Shown: positions 44,009 through 53,280, numbered from the stretch's first letter. The stretch: DNA of 64,000 bases from Chthoniobacter sp. (GCA_021414005.1 JAIOPH010000004.1:205545-269544); one strand, 5' to 3'. Translations and numbers: made by a program. The notes: generated by a model not told the origin, from the letters alone.

Positions 44009-45730
44009 TCACCTATTTTCCTGAAAGTCCTTCGCCAGTGGAGGCCGGACGGCCGGATCGGCATTCTCCGCGTGATAGATTTTGATCAGTTCGGCAAAGG
44101 CCTCGTTGCACCGCTCGTTCGGCTTGCCGCCATTGGCTTTAAGCTCGGCGTCGAGCAACGCGCGCAGGTAGAGTTGCCGCCAGCGCCAGGATTTCTTCGC
44201 CTGGGGCATCAGCAATCCGTCAACCCGCTGCATCGTGGCATAAGCCTCTTCCGCGCCGGGATCGGCCTGCGGGGCAGCGCCTTTCGACGGAAACCAGTTC
44301 ATTTGTAGTTTCACACCTTCCAACTCGCCCGGCCACCAGCGCCAATGATGGTTCTGTTCGAGCGTCTTGACAACACCCGCGATCTCGTCGACCACGTCAG
44401 GTGAAAACTCAAAGGCGATGTACTCACGAATGGTCTCCGCCGCCGGCCTGTCGTTCCAGTAGAACTGACTATAGACCGCCTTGGTTAGATCCTCATAAAT
44501 CCCCTCGGAATAGGGGAAGCCGCCGCTTGAAATCCCCTTGGCCGCATTCCATTGGCCCTGCGAATGGGCGGTCAGCGGGGTGGCGCCGAATCCGCCCCAC
44601 GGGAATGTCTCGTGCATGCTGATCTCGGGGAAACCGAAGATCGGTAGGCCGGGTTCTTTCGGATCGATCTTGGGGCCGACGGAAGGCTCAAGGAGAATCT
44701 CGTCTGCCAGACCCTTTGTCCGTGCGAGCTGTTCCTTGATCCCGCCCCATTCCCCTTGATCAATCATCCACGTGGAGAGGACGACCTTCGTGCCCGGCAA
44801 CTTTTCGCGGACGAGCTTGCCCACCTCTGTGACGCATTTCATGAATCCTTTCGAGCCCCACGGACCGCACTCCGGGCAGCCGCAACTGCCCGAATCGTAG
44901 GGCCAGATCCAGACAAACCGGGGCTTGAGATCAGCAGCCCAGTCAAACTCCTCGCCGAAGACCTTCAAGATATGCTTCATCCCCTCCGGCTTGCTCGGGC
45001 AGACGTAACATGGGAAGTAGGCACCGCGCCCGGCTCCAGGCGATGCCCGCAGTTCCGCCGTCGAGTTGTTGTAGGCCTCGTTCCCGGCGACCCCGAGCGA
45101 CAGGTCCATGCCGATCCGCTTCGCCGTCGCCATCAAGGCATGCAGCCGCTTCCGAAACTCCACTGCTTTCGGATCATCGGCACCGTCGAAATGGTGCATG
45201 TCGTACCACACCACCATCTCGTTGAATCCCCACAGCGCAAGATCCTCCACATACCGTTCGATCTCCGCAATCGGTGCGTCATGGTAATAGTTATGGAAGT
45301 GGGTTGCGAAGTAGATGCCCCGCACCTGCCGCGTCGGCACCGACGTGCCGCGCCACGTTCCCGGCGTGAAGCCGCCCTTGTCGTAACGCGATGTCCGCAG
45401 GAACTTTCCGACCCCGGCAACAAGACCCCGCTCGTCATTGCCGACAATGCGGACTCCCCCGCCCTGCCGATCCTCGATCCGATAGCCTTCCGCACCGATG
45501 CCCTTCTCTTCAGTTAGTTCCACCGTCAGCGGCGCATTGCCGCCCGTGACAACCTTGGCCTCGCAACGCTGCTGGATCTGCCGCGTGAAAACCTTGCCCG
45601 CATTTTCCACTACCGGGCTGGCCTGCGCCGGAAGCACCAGCTGGGCCGATTTCACAGCCGCAGGCTGAACTTCAGCCTCCAGCAAATTCGAACTCAACAA
45701 ACAGATCCCTATCAAAACCGATGTTCTCAT
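44009..45730 (-). CDS. Secreted GH20-like/alpha-glucuronidase-type glycan hydrolase, copy 1
   Basis: A 573-residue protein starting at ATG 45730 (MRTSVLIGICLLSSNLLEAE, signal peptide); an upstream Met at 45793 lacks a ribosome-binding site, while GAAGGAA lies before 45730. Residues 30-130 are a GH20b/GH67N-like alpha-beta domain (ELTEEKGIGAEGYRI). A TIM-barrel region follows (GIYFATHFHNYYHDAPI, WIWPYDSGSCGCPECGPWG). It is a diverged paralogue of 48316-49947. An enzyme removing hexosamine or uronic residues is plausible, but catalytic residues are not assigned. Confidence 0.7.
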   Translation of the reverse strand: MRTSVLIGICLLSSNLLEAEVQPAAVKSAQLVLPAQASPVVENAGKVFTRQIQQRCEAKVVTGGNAPLTVELTEEKGIGAEGYRIEDRQGGGVRIVGNDERGLVAGVGKFLRTSRYDKGGFTPGTWRGTSVPTRQVRGIYFATHFHNYYHDAPIAEIERYVEDLALWGFNEMVVWYDMHHFDGADDPKAVEFRKRLHALMATAKRIGMDLSLGVAGNEAYNNSTAELRASPGAGRGAYFPCYVCPSKPEGMKHILKVFGEEFDWAADLKPRFVWIWPYDSGSCGCPECGPWGSKGFMKCVTEVGKLVREKLPGTKVVLSTWMIDQGEWGGIKEQLARTKGLADEILLEPSVGPKIDPKEPGLPIFGFPEISMHETFPWGGFGATPLTAHSQGQWNAAKGISSGGFPYSEGIYEDLTKAVYSQFYWNDRPAAETIREYIAFEFSPDVVDEIAGVVKTLEQNHHWRWWPGELEGVKLQMNWFPSKGAAPQADPGAEEAYATMQRVDGLLMPQAKKSWRWRQLYLRALLDAELKANGGKPNERCNEAFAELIKIYHAENADPAVRPPLAKDFQENR

Positions 45731-45862
45731 ATGCAGATTTCCTTCTATTGCTTGCATTTTGTGTCTTGTTTGACAGCACCATCCGTCTGCCACCTTGATT
45801 CTTGCTGATACTTATTCTTGTTGTTGCAAGGCTTGGTCAGCAATTTTGCGATGTAGGGCACC

Positions 45863-48214
45863 TCACTCCTTCATCGGTTCCGGCACCTGCAATCGGGTCC
45901 AGTGCTTGCAGAGCGCGGCGAGGTCTGCGGGCACCTCTCCCTCGTAATCCTGCAGTACGCCCTGCCAGACACCCTTCGTGTCTTTCCATAAGGCGACATC
46001 GATCCGCTGCGGCAGTTCGATTTTTGTGTTTCCGACCGCGAACCGCTTCAGTCCGCCTGCGGCGAGGGCTTCGAGCTTGCCCTCTTTTTCGAGTCGCACG
46101 GCCGCCACACCGACAGCATCGAAGGCGAACTCGTGGCCGTCCACGTTGAGTGTCTTCTGGATCGGATCGCCCAGCACGTCCTTCTCGCCGGAAGCAAGGA
46201 TGACTGTGCCATCGAGCAAGCGGCATTGCCCGCTGGGTTTGGGCATCATCGACCCGACAAATCCGCCGCGCATCGTGCAGGGCGTTTGCGGCTCTATGCC
46301 CGATGCCTTCAACTGCGCGAGGATGTCTCGCACACATGCGGCGGCGTCTGCCACTTTCATCTCTTTCGGCAGCGCCGTCTGGACATCGACCGCGTTGCCA
46401 TCGAAGTCCATAGTCCAGTCACCGATCCGATAGAGCGCGGTCTTGCCCGTGGCGGCCGCCTTGCGGAAGAATTCGCCCGCCGATGGCCGCTCATATTGAG
46501 GCTGATAGAAAACCACGGCCGCATAGGTCTGCCGACCATACTGGATACGGCCGTCAGCCGCGAGCTTCAGCGCCCCGGCCGCGATTTCGCTACTGGGGAT
46601 CAGGTCGGCATAGTACCCATCCTTCCACAAACTGTCGCAGACCGATACCCCGGCGTCACCCAACCCCGGTCCTGCCCAATTGGCGACACGGGGATGGCTA
46701 AACACGACGGCAACAGGGCAATCAATGGGCGCAGTCGAGATGTAGTTCAAGAGCCGGATGCGAGAGTCCGCCCGCAAAAGCGCTCCGCCAACGGACAATA
46801 AGCTGGTGGTCAATGTCTCGGCCGGCGATGGCCACAGCGGATGGAAATTCATCCGGCCTCCGCCGAGGGCATGGCGCCAAAGGTCCTCCTCGTAAGGTTT
46901 TACCGAGCCTGCGTAGTACATATTGTACCAGAGGGGACTGTGACACTTCTTGGCGAGCGCGGTGCGAACACAGAACGGCGTTGACTCATCCGTCTGAGCC
47001 AGATCACGTTTGACGGCCCACCAGTCCAGCCCATTCTTGAAGACCTCCAACGTGCCGGGATATGGGTACCAAGTGGGATGGGTTCCGACCATGGCGTCCT
47101 TACCGAAGACTTTCTTGATCGCATGGTAATACTTTGTTTCGATCTCGGCGTTGCGCTGCCAATACATTTCCATGTAATGGTTCATGGCGGCGGCCCGTTC
47201 GCCATCCCGTCCCTTTTCGCCCTTGCTTATCAGGAGAAGATCGCGGAGCAGGTCGTGTCCCGGCCGCCGTCTGGCATATTCCTCCGCCACGAACCTCGAG
47301 AACCAAAGATCTGCGGGGGCCGAGACGCCGCCCGATGGGCAGAATCCCCACTCGTCCTTGCACACACCGGCCAGCGGCACGTCGGCATACTGTTGAAGCA
47401 CTTGCATCTCGAAATCGGGGAGGTGCGGCGCGAAGATATCAGGCTCGAAGAGGTTGAACATCGCCATCACGCAGGCCGTGCGGCCCTTGTCCTGTGCGGC
47501 GCAAGGGATCGTCACCTTTACTCCCCGAGCATCAGCCTGATCAACCTTGCAACGGCCGGTGATATCCTCGACCGATTGGATACCCTGTGGGCCGGCGGGA
47601 GCATAGGAATAGACTCGCAACAATCGCCCCGCCACCGAATCGAATCCTTTCGCATAGAAGCCGTAGGTGCCGCCGTTTAGGGGGGCAACGGTCAGGCTGA
47701 CCTCGCCGGCATCTTTTAGTGCCACGTCGCGCAAGCGAACGATCCCCTGTAGTTCGTCGGGATACTTTTCAGCGAACGCGGGACGCGCAAATGGCGCGTC
47801 CAACTCCATGACGATGCCCATGCCGAGGCTGCGGGCGTACTCGGCTGCGGCCTTGAACTGGGCATGGACTTTCGGATCCGTCACCTCGACGGGATAGCGG
47901 ATACTGGTCGTCAGTAGTTTAAAGGCGGAATGCTTCGCGTGCAGTTCGAGGAACCGCTTGTAGCCTTCCGGCTTAAACTCCTCGGCCATCGGGAACCAAC
48001 AGCCGATGCCCGGCCACGAGGTCTTGATGGCGTTGTGTTCCTGACCTGACAACTCGACTTGCAACGACCGCAGCGGTGCGACGTTCTCGCTTTCACCGGC
48101 TAGCCGAACCGAGTTCGTCCCCTCGGCCGATGCCGCACTGCAAACCCGCGATGCGGCCATCAGAACCGCCACAACGGAGAACACATTCTTCACACGTTTC
48201 ATTGCCTGTTTCAT
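45863..48214 (-). CDS. Large secreted protein, candidate TIM-barrel glycoside hydrolase of unknown family
   Basis: A 783-residue protein with a signal peptide (residues 1-29: VKNVFSVVAVLMAASRVCSA). The middle reads like a TIM-barrel enzyme: SIRYPVEVTDPKVHAQF, GMGIVMELDAPFARP, AGVCKDEWGFCPSGG, MVGTHPTWYPYPG. It contains acidic residues after predicted strands (MELDA, KDEW) that could be catalytic. The C-terminal 250 residues look like beta-galactosidase-type trimerisation plus a beta-sandwich (PIDCPVAVVFSHPRVANWAGPG; TKIELPQRIDVALWKDTKG). I do not recognise a named family. Between two GH20-like genes, it is likely the core enzyme of the cluster. Confidence 0.65.
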   Translation of the reverse strand: MKQAMKRVKNVFSVVAVLMAASRVCSAASAEGTNSVRLAGESENVAPLRSLQVELSGQEHNAIKTSWPGIGCWFPMAEEFKPEGYKRFLELHAKHSAFKLLTTSIRYPVEVTDPKVHAQFKAAAEYARSLGMGIVMELDAPFARPAFAEKYPDELQGIVRLRDVALKDAGEVSLTVAPLNGGTYGFYAKGFDSVAGRLLRVYSYAPAGPQGIQSVEDITGRCKVDQADARGVKVTIPCAAQDKGRTACVMAMFNLFEPDIFAPHLPDFEMQVLQQYADVPLAGVCKDEWGFCPSGGVSAPADLWFSRFVAEEYARRRPGHDLLRDLLLISKGEKGRDGERAAAMNHYMEMYWQRNAEIETKYYHAIKKVFGKDAMVGTHPTWYPYPGTLEVFKNGLDWWAVKRDLAQTDESTPFCVRTALAKKCHSPLWYNMYYAGSVKPYEEDLWRHALGGGRMNFHPLWPSPAETLTTSLLSVGGALLRADSRIRLLNYISTAPIDCPVAVVFSHPRVANWAGPGLGDAGVSVCDSLWKDGYYADLIPSSEIAAGALKLAADGRIQYGRQTYAAVVFYQPQYERPSAGEFFRKAAATGKTALYRIGDWTMDFDGNAVDVQTALPKEMKVADAAACVRDILAQLKASGIEPQTPCTMRGGFVGSMMPKPSGQCRLLDGTVILASGEKDVLGDPIQKTLNVDGHEFAFDAVGVAAVRLEKEGKLEALAAGGLKRFAVGNTKIELPQRIDVALWKDTKGVWQGVLQDYEGEVPADLAALCKHWTRLQVPEPMKE

Positions 48215-48315
48215 TTCTTCTTCCTTTCAATCGTTACTTGGATGTTTCAATCGGTCTTTAGCATTTATCTTGGATACCATGACTTCACTTTACCCATGGC
48301 CCACCTTGACCGCTC

Positions 48316-49947
48316 TCACCGGGTCTTGAACCGGCAGGATTCCGCGATCTCAGCCCAGCGCCAGTCGCGCTTCACCCACTCGGGCAGTGAACCCTCCAGC
48401 CCGGCAAGCTTCTCCCTGATCTTTTCCTTGCGCTGCGGATCCTTGTTTGAGTCATCCAGAAGTTCAAGCAGTTCCCTGGCGGATGCCGCCTCGGGTCCGA
48501 AGTAGAACGAAGAATACTCATTCATTACAGTCTCCACGCTCTTTTTCGGATTCCAGAACCACGACAGCATCATCACGCTGGCGATATCGGCGTTCCAGCG
48601 CTCGCTGTAAGGCCAGCCGCCTTTCATCAACTCGGGTGAGTAATCGTTCATCTCAGCCTGCAATGACTTCCAGTATTCCTTGTTGACGAGCATGCCCGGG
48701 TGGTTGCCCCACATGGATATGTCCGGGAAAACCATCAACGACTGCCTGGCCTCGTTGTAAACTTTCCGGTCTTCTGCGGACATGCGGGCATATCCGTGAT
48801 GCGGTGCCAGGCCCACCTCGAAACCGGCGAACCACTTCGGACGTTCCTTGGTCCAGTCGAGGTTGGCGACCAGGTTTTGCCAGTCCTTGCCGCCGAACGT
48901 CGGGTGGTTCAAGTGCCAGGTGTCCACCCAAATCTCGGTTTTGGGCGAGATCTCATGAATCCTGTCAGCCAGCGGCTTGGCAATCCGCCAGTAACCATGG
49001 GTCGGCCACGGCGTGCAATCGGCGCACGAGCAGCCGCCGGGATCGGCCGGAAACAGGTTGTAGATGTCGATCCGCGGCAGCGCCTTGAAGACCTGTTCCT
49101 GCCAGGCAATCATCTGTTCCACACTCCCCGGCTTGTTGGGACACAGGTAGTGGTTCGGGCAGCCGATGATCGGCTTGATGCGCATTGCTGGCGATGAGGT
49201 ATTGTAGGCGTCGTTCATCACCATGAGCAAGCCGGTCTTCATACCCATGCGCTTGGCGGTCGCGTAGAGCCGCCGGTAAATATCCAGCCATTTCTTCGCC
49301 TCCGGATCATCGAAGCTCTTGAACATTCCCATCTCAAACCAGAGGCCGATGCCGTTGCCCCCCCACAAGGCGAACTCCTCAACATAGCGGTCCACCTGGT
49401 CCGGCTTGCCGAAGAAATCCTTTCGCGCCCACAGATACATGCCCCGGTTGGGCATTTGCGGAGTCTCCGCGATATCAAGGGAAGGCACTTCAACCCTTCC
49501 ATTCTGATAGCGCATCTCACGCATCAAGCGCCCCACCCCAGCCACGACCCCGCTGTCGCTCTGACCCGCGATATGGATTTCCTTATACCCCGGGTCGACT
49601 GTGATGACATATCCGTCGGTGCCAAGCGAGGCGATCTCCTGGCGTGCACCGGCAAATTCCTTGATCTTGGCGTTCGATGCCACCTTGCCGATCACCAGCC
49701 GGAACGCGGCCTTGTCACCCGGCCCGGCCAGCGCAATGCCGGCTCGATCCTTGATGCGCTCCGCCAGCAATTCCGCAACCCGCTTCTCCGCCGGGCTCGG
49801 TTCTTCTCCCAGCACCACGGCCAGCTCGGCGTTACCAATAGCAATCACCTGACTCTTCGAATTGTTTGCCGTCTCTTTGCCTCCCGTCTCAGCCGCGCTC
49901 AAATTCGAACTTAACAGGCATAACCCGATCAACATCGCTATTCTCAT
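48316..49947 (-). CDS. Secreted GH20-like glycan hydrolase, copy 2
   Basis: A 543-residue protein. The start is placed at ATG 49947 (MRIAMLIGLCLLSSNLSAAE), not ATG 49953, because GAAGGAAG then has normal spacing and the arrangement equals that of copy 1. The N-terminal domain is VVLGEEPSPAEKRVAELLAER. The barrel begins at PNRGMYLWARKDFFGKPDQV, then LFPADPGGCSCADCTPWPTHG, matching SCGCPECGPWG in copy 1 and probably binding a metal or forming a disulfide-like site. It follows the beta-helix gene by 20 nt. It is paralogous, but far more diverged than the two beta-helix copies. Confidence 0.7.
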   Translation of the reverse strand: MRIAMLIGLCLLSSNLSAAETGGKETANNSKSQVIAIGNAELAVVLGEEPSPAEKRVAELLAERIKDRAGIALAGPGDKAAFRLVIGKVASNAKIKEFAGARQEIASLGTDGYVITVDPGYKEIHIAGQSDSGVVAGVGRLMREMRYQNGRVEVPSLDIAETPQMPNRGMYLWARKDFFGKPDQVDRYVEEFALWGGNGIGLWFEMGMFKSFDDPEAKKWLDIYRRLYATAKRMGMKTGLLMVMNDAYNTSSPAMRIKPIIGCPNHYLCPNKPGSVEQMIAWQEQVFKALPRIDIYNLFPADPGGCSCADCTPWPTHGYWRIAKPLADRIHEISPKTEIWVDTWHLNHPTFGGKDWQNLVANLDWTKERPKWFAGFEVGLAPHHGYARMSAEDRKVYNEARQSLMVFPDISMWGNHPGMLVNKEYWKSLQAEMNDYSPELMKGGWPYSERWNADIASVMMLSWFWNPKKSVETVMNEYSSFYFGPEAASARELLELLDDSNKDPQRKEKIREKLAGLEGSLPEWVKRDWRWAEIAESCRFKTR

Positions 49948-49967
49948 GGTCATCTTCCTTCTGCCAG

Positions 49968-51092
49968 TTACTTGTTTCCGGCTGGAGCGGAGCCGATCCG
50001 CCGGGCCTGGATGGAGGCACCGCCGTTGCGGGTGAACTTCTCGACCGCACCCACATTCCCTTCGACGACCCAGTAATTGATATCGGCCACGCCGAGATTC
50101 TTCGGGTCGTCAACATCACTGACGAGCGCCTGCCAGGCGTTCTTGGCATCCGTTTGTCCCGGCCCCGGTTGTTCTGTGTTCATCTGTTCGACCGAAAAGC
50201 CGTGCCTGCCCGAGACGGTAATGTGATGGGTGTTGCGGTAGGTGCCCACCCGGCCAAAGCGGGAGGCATGATGGGCAGCTTGGAACTCCACGCCGTTTAT
50301 GTTCGATGCCACCACGATGTTGTCTCCGTCCGTGTGCTCGTTGACAAGGATGCCGGTGTGATATCCGGTCACAACCACGTTGCGCAGGATGGTTAACGCG
50401 GCGTTATTGCACGCCGGGGTGGTTACCCCGCGGGTGCCATGGGTTGGCTTGGAGGCTTGCACGTTATACACGCCGGTGTTGACGAAGACGTTCTCGAGTC
50501 GGCACTGCATGGCGTTGTTGAGGTCGATGCCGCCGATGGCCGGGTTATCGTAGGTCCGCACGTCGAGGTTGCGAAGGACTACATAGACGGCGGAAAACGC
50601 GCCAAAGACGGAGTTGGGCGACGGACTGGCCGAGATGACTGCGGCACCCGACGCCGCCAGGCTTTTGACGATGGTGCCGTTCTGCTGCAGAGGAAAAGAC
50701 CCGACCGTCCCAAACACGGGTGCTGGCTCGCTTTCCCCCACGATCTCGATGGTGATCCAACTCGGGATGGGCTTGGAAACCGCAGGGATGATGATCCGGC
50801 CTCGATAGACGCCGTCCGGCAGAACCATTCTCCCGCCGCCGGCCGCGATCACTGCCTTGAGACATGCCGAGAACGCTTCGGTGTTGTCCGTCTTGTCGTC
50901 GCCCACCGCTCCGTAGTTAAGGGCATTGAGCACCCGCGATTTCACGGTGCCAGCGGTGGGACTGTCTTTCGCGTCTGCATCGACGGCGAAGGCCCCACCC
51001 GTCAAGAGCAAGCCCCCAATCGCTATCAAAACCATTGCCTGGCGCAGAGAAGCTCCGTGCTGGCCACCTAACACCTTTTTTACACGTTTCAT
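49968..51092 (-). CDS. Secreted right-handed beta-helix protein (pectate lyase 3-like), copy 2
   Basis: A 374-residue protein. The leader MKRVKKVLGGQHGASLRQAM precedes the hydrophobic segment VLIAIGGLLLTGGAFA, giving a longer N terminus than copy 1. The mature protein opens LNALNYGAVGDDKTDNTEAF and stays nearly the same as copy 1 through to the identical end RRIGSAPAGNK. The identity extends about 12 nt beyond the stop codon in both copies (CTGCCAGTTA). This indicates a recent duplication or gene conversion. The GH20-like gene follows 20 nt downstream. Confidence 0.8.
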   Translation of the reverse strand: MKRVKKVLGGQHGASLRQAMVLIAIGGLLLTGGAFAVDADAKDSPTAGTVKSRVLNALNYGAVGDDKTDNTEAFSACLKAVIAAGGGRMVLPDGVYRGRIIIPAVSKPIPSWITIEIVGESEPAPVFGTVGSFPLQQNGTIVKSLAASGAAVISASPSPNSVFGAFSAVYVVLRNLDVRTYDNPAIGGIDLNNAMQCRLENVFVNTGVYNVQASKPTHGTRGVTTPACNNAALTILRNVVVTGYHTGILVNEHTDGDNIVVASNINGVEFQAAHHASRFGRVGTYRNTHHITVSGRHGFSVEQMNTEQPGPGQTDAKNAWQALVSDVDDPKNLGVADINYWVVEGNVGAVEKFTRNGGASIQARRIGSAPAGNK

Positions 51093-51464
51093 TTGTTCTT
51101 ATTCATTTTGACCTGTCCCTTTGTTCTTTGGCGACTCGGAGGGGTTGCTTGATGGGGGTGGTTGTTACTTCTGTGCTTGTGGAACAGGGCGCTCGGGAGA
51201 TGGAATGGGGCGTTCCACCCGTGGCCGGGCGGGAAATCTCCGGGCGAGCTGCGGTCGCAATGAAACGGATGCGCTCATGGTGATGTTTCGGAGGATGGTG
51301 ATCCGCTCCGCTTTTCCAAGGATTTTTCCCCTGCTGCGGTTTTAACTCCTCGTTTCCACTTCGGAACGTCGTTGTCTGCGACGCTCCGCTTCGTTCGCGG
51401 CATGGAGGTGGAGCGCGCCGATCCGGTGCGCACGTTGTAGAAGGGGAAGCTTCCAAGACAAGTG

Positions 51465-51489
51465 CATTCCGAAGTGGAACTTCGGAATG
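51465..51489. repeat. Perfect 10-bp-stem hairpin
   Basis: CATTCCGAAG-tggaa-CTTCGGAATG: a perfect inverted repeat with a 5-nt loop. A related TTCCACTTCGGAA occurs at about 51354-51366. Confidence 0.7.
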
Positions 51490-51501
51490 AGGGGCTGCTT
51501 T

Positions 51502-51544
51502 TCGTCTCGTTCCCAAAGCAGCGCTAACTTTGGGAGCGAGAGGC
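51502..51544. repeat. REP-like palindromic repeat, copy b
   Basis: CGTCTCGTTCCCAAAGCAGC and GCTAACTTTGGGAGCGAGAGGC form inverted arms; the centre is in the opposite orientation to copies a and c. Confidence 0.7.
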
Positions 51545-51550
51545 AAACGC

Positions 51551-52894
51551 TCAGTTTGGGAACGAGGGGGCTAAAGGCTCTAACGTGGTCGGCTGAGGAA
51601 CTGGCCCATCCAGGTTGATCACGACAACGCTGTCGATTTTGTCTGGCGCCTCGGTAGGCAGCGTTATGGTAAGCCCATTATTACTTGAAGCCGCCGGTAA
51701 AGCCTGGTCCGGCGCGGCTAGTAAGGCCACCTTCCCTGGCTTGTTGGCCAGCGGCACGAATAGTTTGCCATCCCCGGGCCACTGGAAAACATGAAGATAG
51801 AGTTTACCCTTCTTCTGCGTGGCGCGCCCCCACGGCAATTCCCCTAAAGGACTTGCTGTTGCACCGTAAATCGACTCGCCGTTTGCCTTGGTCCACTTGG
51901 CAATCGCTTCCAATCGCTCAATGGATGGGCCGGGAATCAGGCCTTCCGAGGTTGGACCGACGTTCAACAACAAATTACCGCCCTTGCTGGTGCAGTCCAC
52001 CAGCCCGCGGATAAGGTATTCGGTGGACTTCCAGTTCTGATCATTCTTGTTGTAGCACCAGTGCTGGTTCATGGTCATGCAGGTTTCCCAGTCACCACCT
52101 TTCTTCAAGGCTGCATCAGGAATTCTGTTCTCATACACCTCGTAGTCGCTGCCGTTATTGACACCCCAGTTGTCTTTAATGATGAGACCCGGCTTGAGAG
52201 AATGGAGCTCAGCGATGCCTTTGGCCGCCACCCCGGGATTCCACACGAGCCCGTTCTCCTGGCCATCGAACCAGAAAAGGTCAGGGTCGTATTTTGTCGT
52301 CAATTCCTTTAGCTGCCCCATCATGAATTCCAGGTAACGAGCCTTGTCGGGCCTACCGGTGGCAATGTCGTTGCCCTGAAGACGGGCCGGATAGTCGGGA
52401 TGGTGCCAGTCCCAGATCGAATAATAAACGCAAAACCTTATGCCTTCTTTCCTGCACTCGGCCGCAAGCTCCTTGAGCGGATCGCGCTTGAAAGGTGTGG
52501 ACTTAATGCACCAGTCGGTCAAGTCCGACGGATACATCCCAAACCCGTCGTGATGCTTCGCGGTGATGACGAGATAACTCATTCCGGCGTTCTTCGCGAG
52601 GCGCACCCACTCCCTGGCATCGAATTTCACGGGGTTGAATTGGCCCGCGAACTTTGCGTATTCGGAAAGCGGCATCTTGGATTGCAACAGGAGCCATTCG
52701 CCATGGTCCTTTCTGTCCTGCCATTCTCCGGCGGGAACGGAGTAAAGGCCCCAGTGGATGAACATCCCGAAGTGGGCCTCGCGAAACCACTTCAGGCGCG
52801 CATCGCGCTCGGCCTTTGTTTCAGCCGCCCCGGCCAGACAGGAAAGTGAGAGCAGCACTGCGACCAAAGAAACCGGAAGCTTATACATTCTCAT
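51551..52894 (-). CDS. Secreted GH29 alpha-L-fucosidase
   Basis: A 447-residue protein with a signal peptide (MRMYKLPVSLVAVLLSLSCL, cleavage near AGAAET). The GH29 signature set is present: FREAHFGMFIHWGLYSVPAGEW, YLVITAKHHDGFGMYPSD, RFCVYYSIWDWHHPDY, and the nucleophile Asp210 in LFWFDGQ. The C-terminal beta-sandwich is short (KGKLYLHVFQWPGDGKLFVP). It hydrolyses alpha-L-fucosides at the surface or in the periplasm. It is the upstream-most gene of the minus-strand cluster, and its product would feed the fucose-type microcompartment. Confidence 0.93.
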   Translation of the reverse strand: MRMYKLPVSLVAVLLSLSCLAGAAETKAERDARLKWFREAHFGMFIHWGLYSVPAGEWQDRKDHGEWLLLQSKMPLSEYAKFAGQFNPVKFDAREWVRLAKNAGMSYLVITAKHHDGFGMYPSDLTDWCIKSTPFKRDPLKELAAECRKEGIRFCVYYSIWDWHHPDYPARLQGNDIATGRPDKARYLEFMMGQLKELTTKYDPDLFWFDGQENGLVWNPGVAAKGIAELHSLKPGLIIKDNWGVNNGSDYEVYENRIPDAALKKGGDWETCMTMNQHWCYNKNDQNWKSTEYLIRGLVDCTSKGGNLLLNVGPTSEGLIPGPSIERLEAIAKWTKANGESIYGATASPLGELPWGRATQKKGKLYLHVFQWPGDGKLFVPLANKPGKVALLAAPDQALPAASSNNGLTITLPTEAPDKIDSVVVINLDGPVPQPTTLEPLAPSFPN

Positions 52895-53100
52895 TTCTCC
52901 TTATAGTTAGGGATTAAATCAAGATCCGGCGGACGTGCGCCAGAGCCACCTCGCCGGGGATGATCGCCACCTCATTCGCTTCAACCTGAGTGACGCGACG
53001 ACGAACTTCGGCAAGCTGCGGGCAAGGATGCAAAATCAACGCCGAGCTATATCGGCGGCTGCAGGAATATCCCCGGTTCAGTTCGAGATCGTCTCGTTTC

Positions 53101-53138
53101 GTCTCGTTCCCAAAGTTAGTGGCGTGCTTTGGGAACGC
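53101..53138. repeat. REP-like palindromic repeat, copy c
   Basis: CTCGTTCCCAAAGTTAG and GCTTTGGGAACGC are inverted arms around TGGCGT; same orientation as copy a. Confidence 0.7.
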
Positions 53139-53240
53139 CCGCCTCGGCGAGGGTCCGTCTCCCCTGCGGCGAACGACGACCTAGATCGCGGCGCCCAAGC
53201 GCTCCCGCCCGACGCCGAAACCGAGTTTCGCCCCACGCGT

Positions 53241-53280
53241 CCGTTCCCAAAGCGCCGCGCTAACTTTGGGAACGAGAGGC
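53241..53280. repeat. REP-like palindromic repeat, copy d
   Basis: CCGTTCCCAAAG and CTAACTTTGGGAACGAGAGGC around CGCCGCG; same orientation as copy b. It lies directly against the start of the 21-bp array. Confidence 0.7.

Larger units (their letters stand above)
51093..51550. other. Gene-free region with repeats upstream of the beta-helix operon
   Basis: 458 nt without a convincing gene. It holds a 25-nt perfect hairpin (51465-51489), a REP-like repeat (51502-51544) and a half-repeat CTCAGTTTGGGAACGAGG (51550-51567 edge). Open frames here have no codon signature. The rest shows nothing I can name; the promoter for the downstream cluster is presumably close to 51093-51200. Confidence 0.5.
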
